Positions 18,485 to 28,792 of a stretch of DNA of 64,000 bases are shown here, piece by piece; within the stretch, counting starts at the first letter, position 1, and each line of letters opens with the position of its first letter. Both the position numbers and the translations under genes were made by a program. The DNA lies in the NCBI GenBank assembly GCA_029262115.1, contig JAJCZZ010000049.1:124001-188000 (forward strand). Direction: 5' to 3'. This stretch comes from Gemmatimonadota bacterium (GTDB taxonomy: Bacteria; Gemmatimonadota; Gemmatimonadetes; Longimicrobiales; Gaopeijiaceae). The notes below the pieces were generated by a model. That model was not told the DNA's origin. It did not search any database and saw nothing but the letters and a program-made list of their open reading frames with translations.

Positions 18485-20775
18485 CAGCCGGTCTCCCCAA
18501 GGTCCATCAGCTTCGGGATCGCGGAGAAATAGATGTCCGCAACCTGAGCGGCCGGCAACGAAATCGAACCGTCCTTTGCCTTCAAGATGAAGTCACCGTC
18601 CTGCTCTCCCACCGTGCCGATGATCCGCACCGGGACCCCGTGCCGCTGGGCCGTCTCGAGCACCGCCGAAGCCTTGTCCGGGCCGCACGAAACAACGACC
18701 CGTCCGTGCGCCTCGCCGAAGAATGCTCCGACCGGGCTGACGTCGTCGTCCACAGTGACATCGACGCCGAACGGGCGCTCCGATCCAAGCGCGCTCTCGG
18801 CCAGGGTGCAGGCCAAGCCTCCCTCCGAGCAGTCGTGCGCAGACGCGAGGAGCCGCTGGTGAATCATGTCCAGCACGGCGCGTTGAAGAGATCGCTCGGC
18901 TTCGAGGTCCACGCGAGGCGGATGGCCCGCCACCAGATCCGCGATCACGTAGAGGTACTCGGAGCCCCCGATCTCATCGGTGTTGCTCCCGAGCAGAAGG
19001 ATGGTGTCACCTGGCTCGGAGAAGCCCGCCCGAGTGATGTGGTCCACATCCTCCACCACTCCGACCATTCCGATGACCGGCGTGGGATAGATGGCCCGGC
19101 CGTCGGTCTCGTTGAACAGCGACACGTTGCCGCCCGTGACCGGCGTCTCGAAAAGCGCGCACGCTTCGGCCATCCCCAGGACAGCCTCACGCATCTGGTA
19201 GTAGATGTGCGGCTTGAGCGGGTTGCCGAAGTTGAGGTTGTTCGTGATGGCTGTGGGCTGGGCGCCGACGCACACCAGGTTCCGGGCCGCTTCGGCCACG
19301 GCGGCTCGCGCGCCGTTGCCCGGGTCCAGGTAGACGTGACGTCCGTTGCAGTCCGTGGTGGCCGCGACCGCACGCCGGGTTCCGCGGATTCTGACGACTC
19401 CGGCGTCGCCGCCTGGAGGGACGACCGTCGAGGTCCGGACCGTCGTGTCGTACTGCTCGTAGATCCACCGCTTCGAGGCGACGTTCGGGGACCCGAGTAG
19501 CTGCCGGAACGTGTCGGTCAGGTCTCCGGTCGGGCGCAGGTACGGAGACACGTCCATCGTCCGCAGCACCCGCACGTCGTCCCCTTCGATCCCCTCCCGT
19601 TCGTAGGTCGGGCACCCCTCCGTCAGGGGAAGGGCCGGGATATCCGCGACGACCACGCCGTCCTCCAGCACCCGGAAGCGCCCGTCGTCTGTGACGGTTC
19701 CGATCACGGCGGCTTCGAGCTCCCACTTCTCGAGGATACGGCGGACTTCGTCCTCCCGGCCGTCGTTGGCCACCACGAGCATCCGCTCCTGCGATTCCGA
19801 GAGCAGGATCTCGTACGGCGTCATGCCGGGTTCGCGCACCGGCACAAGCGCCATGTCGATCTCGACGCCGCTCCCGCCGCGCCCGGCCATCTCCGAGGCG
19901 GAGGAGGTGATTCCGGCCGCACCCATGTCCTGGATGCCGGAGATGGCACCACTGGAAATGAGCTCGAGAGAGGCCTCCAGAAGCAGCTTCTCCGTGAACG
20001 GATCGCCGACCTGAACCATGGGGCGACTCGACGCGTCGTCGTCTTCGCTCAACTCCTCCGACGCGAATGTCGCGCCGTGGATACCGTCGCGGCCGGTCCG
20101 CGCTCCGACGGCCATGAGCGAGTTGCCGGTGCCGGTGGCCGCCGCCGTCATGAGATCGCCTCGTTTCATCAGGCCGAGGCACATCGCGTTCACAATGGGA
20201 TTGCCCGCGTATCCGCGATCGAACATCACCTCTCCGCCGATGTTCGGGATCCCGACGCAATTCCCGTAGTCCCCGACACCGGCCACGACGCCGCCGAAGA
20301 GGTAGCGGACCCGTCCGGAGTCAAGGTCGCCGAAGCGGAGGGAGTCGAGCACGGCAATCGGGCGGGCGCCCATGGTGAAGATGTCCCGCAGGATTCCACC
20401 AACCCCGGTCGCTGCCCCCTGGTAGGGCTCGACGGCCGAGGGGTGATTGTGGGACTCGATCTTGAAGGCCAACGCGTACCCGTCCCCGATGTCGATCACT
20501 CCCGCGTTCTCGCCCGGTCCCTGGATCACCCACGGCGCCTTCGTCGGAAGGAGTCGGAGCAGCCGCTTGGAGTTCTTATACCCGCAGTGCTCCGACCACA
20601 TGGCGCTGAAGACGCCCAACTCGGTAAACGTCGGCGGGCGGCCCATGAGGTCGACGACCCGGGCGTACTCCTTCTCCGAGAGGCCGTGATCGGCCACGAC
20701 CTCGGGTGTGATCTCGGGGTCCCCTCGCCGGGGTTCGACGTCGATGACGGGAGCGGTGCCGTCGGCCTGGCTCAC
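18484..20775 (-). CDS. purL: Phosphoribosylformylglycinamidine synthase subunit PurL
   Basis: ATP-dependent synthesis of FGAM from FGAR with ammonia delivered by PurQ and complex formation via PurS. GTG 20775 gives 763 residues, the size of the small (Gram-positive/archaeal) PurL; the open frame to 20859 would run into purQ. The motifs [34 protein letters not shown] and AHDCSEGGL are diagnostic. The gene lies 37 bp after purQ in the order purS-purQ-purL-purF. Confidence 0.95.
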   Translation of the reverse strand: MSQADGTAPVIDVEPRRGDPEITPEVVADHGLSEKEYARVVDLMGRPPTFTELGVFSAMWSEHCGYKNSKRLLRLLPTKAPWVIQGPGENAGVIDIGDGYALAFKIESHNHPSAVEPYQGAATGVGGILRDIFTMGARPIAVLDSLRFGDLDSGRVRYLFGGVVAGVGDYGNCVGIPNIGGEVMFDRGYAGNPIVNAMCLGLMKRGDLMTAAATGTGNSLMAVGARTGRDGIHGATFASEELSEDDDASSRPMVQVGDPFTEKLLLEASLELISSGAISGIQDMGAAGITSSASEMAGRGGSGVEIDMALVPVREPGMTPYEILLSESQERMLVVANDGREDEVRRILEKWELEAAVIGTVTDDGRFRVLEDGVVVADIPALPLTEGCPTYEREGIEGDDVRVLRTMDVSPYLRPTGDLTDTFRQLLGSPNVASKRWIYEQYDTTVRTSTVVPPGGDAGVVRIRGTRRAVAATTDCNGRHVYLDPGNGARAAVAEAARNLVCVGAQPTAITNNLNFGNPLKPHIYYQMREAVLGMAEACALFETPVTGGNVSLFNETDGRAIYPTPVIGMVGVVEDVDHITRAGFSEPGDTILLLGSNTDEIGGSEYLYVIADLVAGHPPRVDLEAERSLQRAVLDMIHQRLLASAHDCSEGGLACTLAESALGSERPFGVDVTVDDDVSPVGAFFGEAHGRVVVSCGPDKASAVLETAQRHGVPVRIIGTVGEQDGDFILKAKDGSISLPAAQVADIYFSAIPKLMDLGETG

Positions 20776-20812
20776 GATGTTCCGTACTCCATTGGGTGGT
20801 GGCGCGTGGAGG

Positions 20813-21508
20813 TCATGCGGTAGCGGATAGGGCGTGCACAAGGGAGTCGAAGAGTCCAAGTCCGTCGGTCGAACCGAGCAACTCCTCGGTGGCCCGCTCA
20901 GGGTGGGGCATCATTCCCAACACGTTCCCGCGCTCGTTGACGAGCCCTGCGATGTTGTGCCACGAGCCGTTGGGGTTCGCGGCGTCTGTCGCCTCGCCCG
21001 ACGGGTCGACGTACCGAAAGACGACGTGCCCTTCACCCTCGATACGCTGAAGCGTCTCCTTGTCCGCTTCGAAGTTGCCTTCGCCGTGGGCAATCGGAAT
21101 GGACAGCAGGTCACCCTTCTCGTAGGCCGACGTGAACATCGTGTCGTTGCGCTCGACCCTCAGATGAACCGGGTGGCTGCGGAAGCGGAGGGACCGATTC
21201 TTCATGAGCGCGCCCGGAAGGAGGCCGGCCTCACACAGGATCTGGAATCCGTTGCAGATGCCGAGAACAGGGCCGCCGGCGTTGGCGTACGTCACCACGT
21301 CTTCCATGACCGGACTCATCCGCGCGATCGCGCCGCCTCGCAGATAGTCCCCGTACGAGAAGCCCCCCGGAAGCATGACCGCGTCGTACTCGGTCAGGCC
21401 CCGCTCACGGTGCCATACGAAGGTCGGGTTTCCGCCCACCTGCTGCACGGCTTTGTACAGGTCGTAGTCGCAGTTCGACCCCGGGAACGTCACGACGGCA
21501 ACCTTCAT
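20813..21508 (-). CDS. purQ: Phosphoribosylformylglycinamidine synthase glutaminase subunit PurQ
   Basis: Class I glutamine amidotransferase supplying ammonia to PurL. The oxyanion motif is [13 protein letters not shown], the nucleophile Cys85 lies in GICNGFQ, and the catalytic His and Glu are in MMPHPERA. 231 residues. ATG 21508 overlaps the purS stop by 4 bp. Confidence 0.95.
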   Translation of the reverse strand: MKVAVVTFPGSNCDYDLYKAVQQVGGNPTFVWHRERGLTEYDAVMLPGGFSYGDYLRGGAIARMSPVMEDVVTYANAGGPVLGICNGFQILCEAGLLPGALMKNRSLRFRSHPVHLRVERNDTMFTSAYEKGDLLSIPIAHGEGNFEADKETLQRIEGEGHVVFRYVDPSGEATDAANPNGSWHNIAGLVNERGNVLGMMPHPERATEELLGSTDGLGLFDSLVHALSATA

Positions 21509-21771
21509 GCGTCCGCGGTCTTCCCGACGACGGACACTTCAAAGTCCTCCGTCACAGGGTTCGCCAGGAACTTCCGGCACATGGCATGTGCCGCCTCGAT
21601 GGCATCCGATTCGGACGGCGCGTCGAGGTCGAGGTAGACGACCTTACCCACCCGGGCGTCGTCGACCCCATCCCATCCGAGCGACTGAAGCGCATGGTGG
21701 ATGGCTTTGCCTTCCGGATTCAAGAGACCGGGGCGGGGCTTGATTCGAATCTCGAGGTGGATCTGGCTCAA
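21505..21771 (-). CDS. purS: Phosphoribosylformylglycinamidine synthase subunit PurS
   Basis: 88-residue structural subunit that joins PurL and PurQ. The N-terminal strand [18 protein letters not shown] and the following [13 protein letters not shown] match the PurS family, and size and position directly before purQ are as expected. It starts 18 bp after pssA, showing that the phospholipid genes are embedded in the purine operon. Confidence 0.93.
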   Translation of the reverse strand: MSQIHLEIRIKPRPGLLNPEGKAIHHALQSLGWDGVDDARVGKVVYLDLDAPSESDAIEAAHAMCRKFLANPVTEDFEVSVVGKTADA

Positions 21772-21789
21772 GAGATGTGTCTCCGTGGT

Positions 21790-22668
21790 TCACACGTCAT
21801 CATCGTTGATCTGCGAAGGGTCGGTGGAGGAGCGGGGGCCGAGCTCGGCATAGTCGATCCGTCGTGCCTCTCGTTCGTGGTCTTCGTCCTGGTCGTCGTC
21901 TTCGAGGAGCGGGTCGCCGCCCGGAAGCCGATCGAGGAGTCCCAATAGGACGGACTTGATCAGTCCCCACGAAGCGTAGAGAAGGAGCATCGGAAAGAAG
22001 AAGTAGCGCGGAACGGCCAGCGCCGCGAAGAGGCCGCCGAGTACGAGCACCGTGTTGGTGATCCCGCGCGCGCCGCGGAGACCGATCCGGGGCACCTTGG
22101 CATAGGGCACATGACTGACCAGAAGCACGCCGATCAGCACCATGCCGACCGCAATGATCTGCCCCCAGGGGCGGTCGGAGAGGTAGACTTCGAAGAACGG
22201 GGTTTGACTGAATGGGTAGAACGAAGCGAGCAGCATACCAGCGGCCGGAGACGGCAAGCCGTGAAAATATCGCTTCTGGTCGCCGCCGGCCTCCACGTTG
22301 AAGCGCGCCAGACGCACGACGACGGCCGTCACGTAGACGTAGGAGAGCGTCCAACTCCACTGGGTGTCGGAGAAGAACAGGTGGTACATGATGTAGCCGG
22401 GCGCCACGCCGAACGAGATGGCGTCGACCAGCGAGTCCAACTCCGCGCCGAACTTCGAGCCCGTCCGCGTGAGACGTGCGATGCGCCCATCCAGCATGTC
22501 CAGGGTGCCGGCGAAGATGATGAACCACCCGGCCCAGACCATGTCGCCGCGACTCGCTGCGACAATCGCATAAAGCCCGAAGAATAGATTCCCGAGGGTG
22601 AAGGCCGACGGGAGGATGATCACTCCGCGTTGGAGCGTCTGTCTCGGACCTGCACGGGGAGGCGTCAC
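21790..22668 (-). CDS. pssA: CDP-diacylglycerol-serine O-phosphatidyltransferase
   Basis: Membrane enzyme making phosphatidylserine from CDP-diacylglycerol and serine. The CDP-alcohol phosphotransferase signature D-x2-DG-x2-AR-x8-G-x3-D-x3-D is complete from Asp57 to Asp82 (DMLDGRIARL... and AELDSLVD). Seven or so hydrophobic segments follow. The last 30 residues are acidic and low-complexity. ATG 22668 overlaps psd by 4 bp, so the two steps to phosphatidylethanolamine are coupled. Confidence 0.93.
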   Translation of the reverse strand: MTPPRAGPRQTLQRGVIILPSAFTLGNLFFGLYAIVAASRGDMVWAGWFIIFAGTLDMLDGRIARLTRTGSKFGAELDSLVDAISFGVAPGYIMYHLFFSDTQWSWTLSYVYVTAVVVRLARFNVEAGGDQKRYFHGLPSPAAGMLLASFYPFSQTPFFEVYLSDRPWGQIIAVGMVLIGVLLVSHVPYAKVPRIGLRGARGITNTVLVLGGLFAALAVPRYFFFPMLLLYASWGLIKSVLLGLLDRLPGGDPLLEDDDQDEDHEREARRIDYAELGPRSSTDPSQINDDDV

Positions 22669-23333
22669 GGCGTGTCCGCTGCGACCTGGCGAGCCATGGG
22701 AGTCACGCCGACTCGCACCTTCTCACCGACCTCGACGAGGACCTGCCAATCGAGGGGCAGGAAGAGGTCGACCCGCGAGCCGAAGCGGATGATCCCGAAG
22801 CGCTCGCCTCGTGTGACCGTGTCGCCGACTTCCGGGTCCGTGACGATGCGGCGAGCCACCAGACCGGCGATCTGACGCACCAGGACCGGACCGTTCTCGG
22901 TGGTGATGCCAAGCGACGCCTGCTCGTTGATCTCGGATGCCTTCTCGGCCCAAGCCACGGCATAGGCGCCCGGCTTGTACACGCGGTGGTCTACCCGACC
23001 CGATACGGGAGCCCGTTGGACGTGCACGTCGAAGACGTTCAGGAAGATCGTGATCCTCCGTGCTCGCCCGCCCATGAAGGTCGGCTCGTCCGCTTCCCTC
23101 ACGCCGATGACCTTGCCCTGACCCGGCGCCACGACGATGGTTGGATCGGCGGGGACCGTCGGGGTCGGATTGCGAAAGAACCACAGCGAAAAGACGGTGA
23201 GGAGCCCGAACACGACGGCGCCGCTTTGCAGGAGCCGGGCGGGTCCGTAGCCGGCGTTGGCGACGGCCCACGCGACGGCGGCGACCAGGAAGAACGCGGC
23301 AATGAACGGGAGGCCCTCGGGGGCGAGCTTCAC
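22665..23333 (-). CDS. psd: Phosphatidylserine decarboxylase, short type
   Basis: Converts phosphatidylserine to phosphatidylethanolamine using a pyruvoyl cofactor made by self-cleavage. The cleavage motif FGS is at residues 184-186 (RFGSRVD), so Ser186 becomes the pyruvoyl group. The motif FLNVFDVHVQRAP is conserved. Two transmembrane helices are at the N-terminus. 222 residues matches the short PSD-A type common in diderms other than enterobacteria. It overlaps purC and pssA by 4 bp each. Confidence 0.93.
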   Translation of the reverse strand: MKLAPEGLPFIAAFFLVAAVAWAVANAGYGPARLLQSGAVVFGLLTVFSLWFFRNPTPTVPADPTIVVAPGQGKVIGVREADEPTFMGGRARRITIFLNVFDVHVQRAPVSGRVDHRVYKPGAYAVAWAEKASEINEQASLGITTENGPVLVRQIAGLVARRIVTDPEVGDTVTRGERFGIIRFGSRVDLFLPLDWQVLVEVGEKVRVGVTPMARQVAADTP

Positions 23334-24283
23334 AGATCGACTCCAAAGAGCGGCGCGTGGAAGTGGTCCAGGTGTACGCCGGTCAGCCGCCGGAAGACGT
23401 CCAGGTATCGTTGGGACGCGGCCGCGACCACCTCATCGGACAGGCGGGGAGGCGGGGGGCGCTTGTTCCAGTCGTCCAGAGTCTCGAGCCAGTCGCGGAT
23501 GGGCTGTTTGTCGAGCGACGGCTGGCTCCGCCCGGGCGCGTAGTGCTCCCTGGGCCAGAAGCGTGAGGAATCGGGCGTCAGAACTTCGTCGATCAGGCGC
23601 AGCGTACCATCTGCGTCGTGCCCGAACTCGAACTTGGTGTCCGCCAGAATGATGTCGCGCCCGGCCGCGACGTCACGCCCGTGCGCATAGATCTCCAACG
23701 AGGCTTCACGGAGCCTCTCGGCGAGCGCGTCGCCCAGGATGGACCGCGTCTGCTCGAACGTGATGTTCTCGTCGTGGTCGCCCCTCGCCGCCTTGGTCGC
23801 GGGCGAGAAGATCGGCGGGTCCAACTGGTCGCTCTCGCGCAGACCACGGGGAAGAGGCTCACCCGCGAGCGTCCCTGAGGCGGAGTACTCCTTCCACGCC
23901 GAGCCGGAGATGTAGCCCCGAACGACGCACTCGACCAGGACGGGCTGCGTCCGGCGCACGAGCATCGCCCGGCGGGCCCAGGCGTCCCGTGAGGCCGCCA
24001 GGGACGGATGGCGCGCCACGACCGCGTCCGGGTCCACGGCCAGAAGGTGATGAGGCACACGACCGTCGAGCTGCTTCAGCCACCAGGCGGTGATGAGTGT
24101 GAGGACCTCGCCCTTCCGCGGGACGGGGCGATCCATGACCACGTCGAACGCGCTGACCCGGTCGCTGGCGACCATGAGGAGCGTGTCTGCGTCCACTTCG
24201 TAGACGTCGCGAACCTTCCCCCGGTGCAGGAGGGGGAGTTCGAGGTCGGACTCCACTACGACCGGGCCGTCAGACACGGACAT
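23330..24283 (-). CDS. purC: SAICAR synthase
   Basis: ATP-dependent ligation of aspartate to CAIR in purine synthesis. The motifs RGKVRDVYEV, the signature SDRVSAFDVVM, ECVVRGYISGSAW and ILADTKFEFG are all present. 317 residues, the longer eukaryote-like form also found in several phyla. It overlaps purB by 14 bp and psd by 4 bp. Confidence 0.95.
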   Translation of the reverse strand: MSVSDGPVVVESDLELPLLHRGKVRDVYEVDADTLLMVASDRVSAFDVVMDRPVPRKGEVLTLITAWWLKQLDGRVPHHLLAVDPDAVVARHPSLAASRDAWARRAMLVRRTQPVLVECVVRGYISGSAWKEYSASGTLAGEPLPRGLRESDQLDPPIFSPATKAARGDHDENITFEQTRSILGDALAERLREASLEIYAHGRDVAAGRDIILADTKFEFGHDADGTLRLIDEVLTPDSSRFWPREHYAPGRSQPSLDKQPIRDWLETLDDWNKRPPPPRLSDEVVAAASQRYLDVFRRLTGVHLDHFHAPLFGVDL

Positions 24284-25712
24284 CGGCGGCCCCCAACCGG
24301 TCGAGCCGCTCCGCGTATCGGCCCAGGGCCGGCCGGACGTGATCCTCGAGCATCCGGTCGACCTGCTCAGGGGCCCGTCCCACGAAGCGCGTCGGGTCGA
24401 TCAGGGCTTCCAACTCGGCCCGATCCATCCCGAAGGCGTCGTCGCCGGCGATCCGCTCGAGGAGGTCCGCGTCGCTTCCCTCGTCCTTCATCCGGCGGGC
24501 CGCGTCCATCGAGTGGCGCCGAATGCGCTCGTGGAGCTCCTGTCGATCGCCCCCGCGCGACGTGGCGTGCATCAACACGGTCTCGGTGGCCATGAAGGGG
24601 AGGTGCTCGGCGAGGTTGCGACGGACGACTTCGCGGTTCACGATCAGCCCGCTCGCGACGTTCTCGACCAGGACCATCGTGCCGTCGAGCGACAGGAAGG
24701 CGTCGGGAAGCGACAGCCTGCGGTTCGCCGAATCGTCGAGTGTCCGTTCGAGCCACTGTGTCGCGGCCGTGAAGGCCGGGTCGAGCGAAAGGGTGATGAC
24801 GTGCCGCGCCAGCGCACAGATGCGCTCCGCCCGCATCGGGTTGCGCTTGTAGGGCATGGCCGACGAACCGATCTGCTCGGACTCGAACGGCTCCTCGACT
24901 TCGCGCAGATGGGCCAGAAGCCTCAGATCGTGGCCGAACTTCGACGCGGATGCGGCGGTCCCCGCCAGTGTGGACTGGACGGCGTAGTCGACCTTGCGTG
25001 GGTACGTCTGCCCGCTGACGGGATACGCTTCCTCGAAGCCGAGCCGTGCACCCACCGCCTGGTCGAGGGCGTCGACCTTCGCGCCATCTCCCTGGAAGAG
25101 CTCCAGGAACGACGCCTGCGTTCCGGTCGTGCCCCGCACCCCTCGGAAGCGCAGCGTCTTCAGTCGAAATTCGATCTCCTCGAGGTCGAGCAGGAAGTCC
25201 TGGATCCAAAGCGTCGCCCGCTTTCCGACCGTGGTGGGCTGGGCCGGCTGGAAGTGCGTGTACCCGAGCGTCGGGAGGTCCCGGTACTCCTCGGCGAACA
25301 GCGCCAGTGCCCGGATGCACCTCAGAAGACGGTCGCGGATCAGCCGAAGGGCGTCCCGGTGCAGAATCAGATCGGTGTTGTCACCGATGAAGGCGCTGGT
25401 GGCGCCCAGGTGGATGATCCCGCGCGCGGCCGGAGCGTCGTCTCCGAAGAGGTGAACGTGCGCCATGACGTCGTGGCGGAAGCGTCGCTCGTACTCGGCC
25501 GCGCGTGCCAGGTCGAGCGTGTCGAGCTGTTCTCGCATGGCTTCGACCGCACCGTCGGGCACCGAGAGACCGAGCTCCCGCTGCGACTCCGCCAACGCGA
25601 GCCAGAGGCGTCTCCACGTGCCGAAGCGCCGGGCGGGGGAAAAAATCTCCTGCATCTCCCGCGAAGCGTAGCGATCCGCGAGAGGGTGGGAATACCGCGA
25701 AGTATCGGTCAT
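24270..25712 (-). CDS. purB: Adenylosuccinate lyase
   Basis: Removes fumarate from SAICAR and from adenylosuccinate. The fumarase/aspartase-superfamily signature GSSAMPYKRNP lies in the flexible catalytic loop; TSAFIGDNTD and YTHFQPAQPTT are the other conserved regions. 480 residues, similar in size to the animal-type enzyme. ATG 25712 shares one base with the htrA stop. Confidence 0.95.
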   Translation of the reverse strand: MTDTSRYSHPLADRYASREMQEIFSPARRFGTWRRLWLALAESQRELGLSVPDGAVEAMREQLDTLDLARAAEYERRFRHDVMAHVHLFGDDAPAARGIIHLGATSAFIGDNTDLILHRDALRLIRDRLLRCIRALALFAEEYRDLPTLGYTHFQPAQPTTVGKRATLWIQDFLLDLEEIEFRLKTLRFRGVRGTTGTQASFLELFQGDGAKVDALDQAVGARLGFEEAYPVSGQTYPRKVDYAVQSTLAGTAASASKFGHDLRLLAHLREVEEPFESEQIGSSAMPYKRNPMRAERICALARHVITLSLDPAFTAATQWLERTLDDSANRRLSLPDAFLSLDGTMVLVENVASGLIVNREVVRRNLAEHLPFMATETVLMHATSRGGDRQELHERIRRHSMDAARRMKDEGSDADLLERIAGDDAFGMDRAELEALIDPTRFVGRAPEQVDRMLEDHVRPALGRYAERLDRLGAADVRV

Positions 25713-27163
25713 CAGCGCCAGTAGAAGTCACGGGCCACGTACTGCCCGTTGCGTTCGAAATAGAGACGAAGTGAGCCGCGCCCTCGGAGTGCCTGGAAGG
25801 CGGCCGCCACCTCTTCCGCGCTGCGTACCCTCGCCCGGTTGATCTGTACCAGCACATCTCCGACCTGAAGCCCGAGCTGGGTCGACATGCGCTCCGAAAT
25901 GGCCGCGACCATAGCCCCGTCGTCGCTCATGAGGCCCCTTTCGGCGCGAATCTGCGCCGTCACCGACACCAGATCGATCTCATCGAGCACCGTCACTCGC
26001 GTGGCCGCCAGGGACGGAAGGCCTGAGGCGACGACCTGAACGGGGCGGGGCTGTCCGTCGATTCGGATGGACAGCGCGTCCCCGGCCCGCAGGTCCAGGA
26101 GGAGCGCCTCGAAGTCCAGCGGCGCCGCAAGACCGCGCCCGTTGGCCTCGAGCAGGCGGTCGCCCGGAGCGATCGCGGCGCGATCCGCAGGGGAGCCAGG
26201 CACCACGCGCGAGACCCGCACCCCGCGCGTCCGGCCCCACTCGTCCGCCTCGACAGGCTCGACGTCCAAGCCGGTCCACGCGCGCCGCACCTCACCGTGC
26301 TCGACGAGGTCGTCGGCGATCCGGAGGGCACGGTTGATGGGGATCGCGAAGCCGAGCCCCTCGCTCCCGCCCGAGCGCGAGAAGATCGACGCATTGATCC
26401 CAATCACCTCGCCGAGGGCGTTCACCAACGGGCCGCCCGAATTCCCCGGGTTGATGGAGGCGTCCGTCTGAATCATCCCCAGATAGAATCCCTCGTCCTG
26501 GGACGAGGGCACGATGTTTCGTCCGACCGCGCTGATGACGCCGGCCGTGACGGTCGGCTCCGCGTCCGAAAAGTAGGTTGCGAACGGATTACCGATGGCG
26601 ACGGCCCACTCGCCGATGAGCACGTCGTCGCTCGAACCGATCGGTGCCACCGGCAAGTCCGTACCGCTCACCCGCAGGACGGCGATGTCGGTCACCTGGT
26701 CCGTGCCGAGAAGTTCGGCGTCCAGATCCCGCCCGTCGGCGAGGGTCACCTTGATGCGAACGGCGTCGCGCACCACGTGATCGTTGGTGAGGACGATCCC
26801 GTCCGCCCGCACGATCACGCCCGATCCGAAGCCGGCGCTCTGGCGTTGGCCGCCCCCGGGCATGAAGAAGTTCTCCCACGGGCTCCGGGCCTGAACGCGC
26901 TCGGTGCGGATGACGCTGATGTTGACGACCGCTGGGGCCGTCCTCGATGCAGCCCGCACGATGGCCGTGCGTCGGGACGTGTCGAGGTCGACGGACTCCT
27001 GGAGGGCCACCGAGTCCGCCGTGTAGGCCGGCTCGGCGAGAGACGCGAGTGAGCCCGCCCTCGGGAGGACCGCCAGGGCGTTACCGGGAACGGAGGCCGC
27101 GCTATTGTCACAGCCCCCGACGAGGAGGATCAGTCCTGCGGCCCAGAGCGTTCTTCGCACCAT
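25712..27163 (-). CDS. HtrA/DegP-family serine protease, predicted lipoprotein
   Basis: Periplasmic quality-control protease. The signal peptide ends with lipobox LLVGGC (Cys18), so it is probably membrane-anchored. The triad is His129 (TNDHVV), Asp159 (TDIAVLR) and Ser242 (GNSGGP), all intact, with an N-terminal activation region before. PDZ1 is at about 285-375 and a second, weaker PDZ at about 400-475. 483 residues. It lies 7 bp after talC and directly before purB, an unexpected place but the spacing indicates one operon. Confidence 0.92.
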   Translation of the reverse strand: MVRRTLWAAGLILLVGGCDNSAASVPGNALAVLPRAGSLASLAEPAYTADSVALQESVDLDTSRRTAIVRAASRTAPAVVNISVIRTERVQARSPWENFFMPGGGQRQSAGFGSGVIVRADGIVLTNDHVVRDAVRIKVTLADGRDLDAELLGTDQVTDIAVLRVSGTDLPVAPIGSSDDVLIGEWAVAIGNPFATYFSDAEPTVTAGVISAVGRNIVPSSQDEGFYLGMIQTDASINPGNSGGPLVNALGEVIGINASIFSRSGGSEGLGFAIPINRALRIADDLVEHGEVRRAWTGLDVEPVEADEWGRTRGVRVSRVVPGSPADRAAIAPGDRLLEANGRGLAAPLDFEALLLDLRAGDALSIRIDGQPRPVQVVASGLPSLAATRVTVLDEIDLVSVTAQIRAERGLMSDDGAMVAAISERMSTQLGLQVGDVLVQINRARVRSAEEVAAAFQALRGRGSLRLYFERNGQYVARDFYWR

Positions 27164-27170
27164 CGTTCGG

Positions 27171-27827
27171 TCAGATCTCCGCGCCCAACGTTGCCCAGTC
27201 GGCCAGGAATGCTTCCAGACCCTGGTCCGTCAGGGGATGCTTCGCAAGCATCCAGAGCACCTTCGGGGGCATCGTACCGGCATCGGCCCCGATGAGCATG
27301 GACTCCACGACGTGCTGCGGATGTCGCAGCGAGGCCGCCAGAATCTGTGTCTCGAAGCCGTAGTTGTCGTAGACCTGCCGGATCTGGTGGATGAGCTGCA
27401 TTCCCTCCCCCGAGATATCGTCGATCCGGCCGACGAACGGCGACACGAACGTCGCACCGGCCTTCGCGGCCAGAAGCGCCTGCGACACGGAGAAGCACAG
27501 CGTGACGTTCGTGGGCGTCCCTTCGTCCGTGAGGGCCCGGCACGCCTTGAGGCCCTCCTCGGTGAGGGGGAGCTTGACCACGATGTTGTCGTGGATCTGG
27601 GCGAGCTTCCGTCCCTCGGTGAGCATGGTCTCTTTGTTCGTTCCCACCACCTCCGCGCTCACGGGGCCGTCCACGATGTCGCAGATCTCCCGGTAGATCT
27701 CTTTGGGGTCGCGGTTCCCGGCGGTCTTGGCCATCAGTGACGGATTCGTCGTGATCCCGTCGATGAGGGTGGCGTCGGCAGCGCGACGGATCTCGGAAAG
27801 GTCGGCGGTGTCGAGGAAGATCTTCAT
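27171..27827 (-). CDS. talC: Transaldolase / fructose-6-phosphate aldolase, short type
   Basis: 218-residue member of the TalC/FSA subfamily. The Schiff-base lysine is Lys85 in [28 protein letters not shown] and SPFVGRIDD are family motifs. By family the reaction is transfer of dihydroxyacetone in the pentose-phosphate pathway, or aldol cleavage of fructose-6-phosphate; the sequence alone does not decide. It overlaps truA by 4 bp. Confidence 0.93.
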   Translation of the reverse strand: MKIFLDTADLSEIRRAADATLIDGITTNPSLMAKTAGNRDPKEIYREICDIVDGPVSAEVVGTNKETMLTEGRKLAQIHDNIVVKLPLTEEGLKACRALTDEGTPTNVTLCFSVSQALLAAKAGATFVSPFVGRIDDISGEGMQLIHQIRQVYDNYGFETQILAASLRHPQHVVESMLIGADAGTMPPKVLWMLAKHPLTDQGLEAFLADWATLGAEI

Positions 27828-28642
27828 GATGGGGCTACGCTACTCGGTCGCGGGTCAGGGTCGGCCTCACGGGCCGAGCGAGGTGTAGAAAGATACTCAA
27901 CTTTGGCCAGGAAGAGCCCCTGGGAGGGGGCCGGCGCGGAGGTGATCAGACCTGGCTTCCGGGCCAACAGGCCGGGAACGTCGGATTCCGGACGCTTGTC
28001 CCGGCCGACATCGATCATCGTCCCCACCAGGTAGCGCACCATGTGGTGGAGGTACCGGTTGGCGCTGACCCTGAACTGGACACCCATGCCCCAGCGGCTC
28101 CAGCCTGCCTCGGTGACGGTACAGAACTCTCCTCGATGGGGTTGGCCCGACTTGGCGAAGCCCGCGAAGGAGTGCCGACCGACGAGGTGGCCCGCGGCGC
28201 GCCGCAGCCGAGGGAGATCCACAGCTTCCATCAACGGCCAGCACCACGGGCGTTCGAACGGCGAGCCGGTGGCGTCGTCGATGCCCACTCGGTACACGTA
28301 GCTGCGCGCTGTCGCGTCGAACCGAGGATGGAAGCGTGGATCCGCCACGGAGGCGTCGGCCACCCAAACGTCTCTCGGCAACACCGCGTTGAGCGCCCGG
28401 CGGAGCTCGTCGGGGTCCCACCGCACCGGGAGGTCGACGGCCACCACCTGGCCGGTGGCATGTACGCCTGTGTCGGTGCGACCCGACCCCGTGACCGGGC
28501 GCGCTTCCTGGGTGAGTCGCTCAAGGGCCGCTTGGAGGTCACCCTGGACGGTGCGGTGCGTGGGTTGGAACTGCCACCCGTGGAAGCGGGAACCATCGTA
28601 GTGCAGCGTGAGCCGGAGCCGGTGCGTATCGCCAGTTTCCAC
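27824..28642 (-). CDS. truA: tRNA pseudouridine(38-40) synthase TruA
   Basis: Forms pseudouridine at positions 38-40 of the anticodon stem-loop. The catalytic Asp57 is in [21 protein letters not shown] and SYVYRV are conserved. 272 residues. The GTG start at 28642 has no clear ribosome binding site and lies almost at the predicted transcription start of a TTGACA promoter, so a leaderless mRNA is possible. First gene of the 12-gene minus-strand operon that ends with add. Confidence 0.93.
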   Translation of the reverse strand: METGDTHRLRLTLHYDGSRFHGWQFQPTHRTVQGDLQAALERLTQEARPVTGSGRTDTGVHATGQVVAVDLPVRWDPDELRRALNAVLPRDVWVADASVADPRFHPRFDATARSYVYRVGIDDATGSPFERPWCWPLMEAVDLPRLRRAAGHLVGRHSFAGFAKSGQPHRGEFCTVTEAGWSRWGMGVQFRVSANRYLHHMVRYLVGTMIDVGRDKRPESDVPGLLARKPGLITSAPAPSQGLFLAKVEYLSTPRSAREADPDPRPSSVAPS

Positions 28643-28648
28643 CGCGGA

Positions 28649-28676
28649 AAGGTACCCGGAGGTCGAGCAGTGTCAA
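28649..28676 (-). promoter_or_regulatory. Possible promoter of the truA-pur operon
   Basis: A perfect -35 box TTGACA (minus strand, 28676-28671) is followed after 16 bp by TACCTT (28654-28649), a poor -10 box. The predicted start would fall at about 28642, the first base of the truA GTG. Only the -35 box is convincing. This is the only gap upstream of the 12-gene operon. Confidence 0.35.
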
Positions 28677-28792
28677 GCGATCACCGGCCGAGGGGAGTTG
28701 GTCGAAAAACCGCGCTGTGATTAGGATTTCCATCGGGCGTCCACCCTGGACGGACCGCGTCTATATCCCTCTCGATCGAGCCGTCGTCCGCC

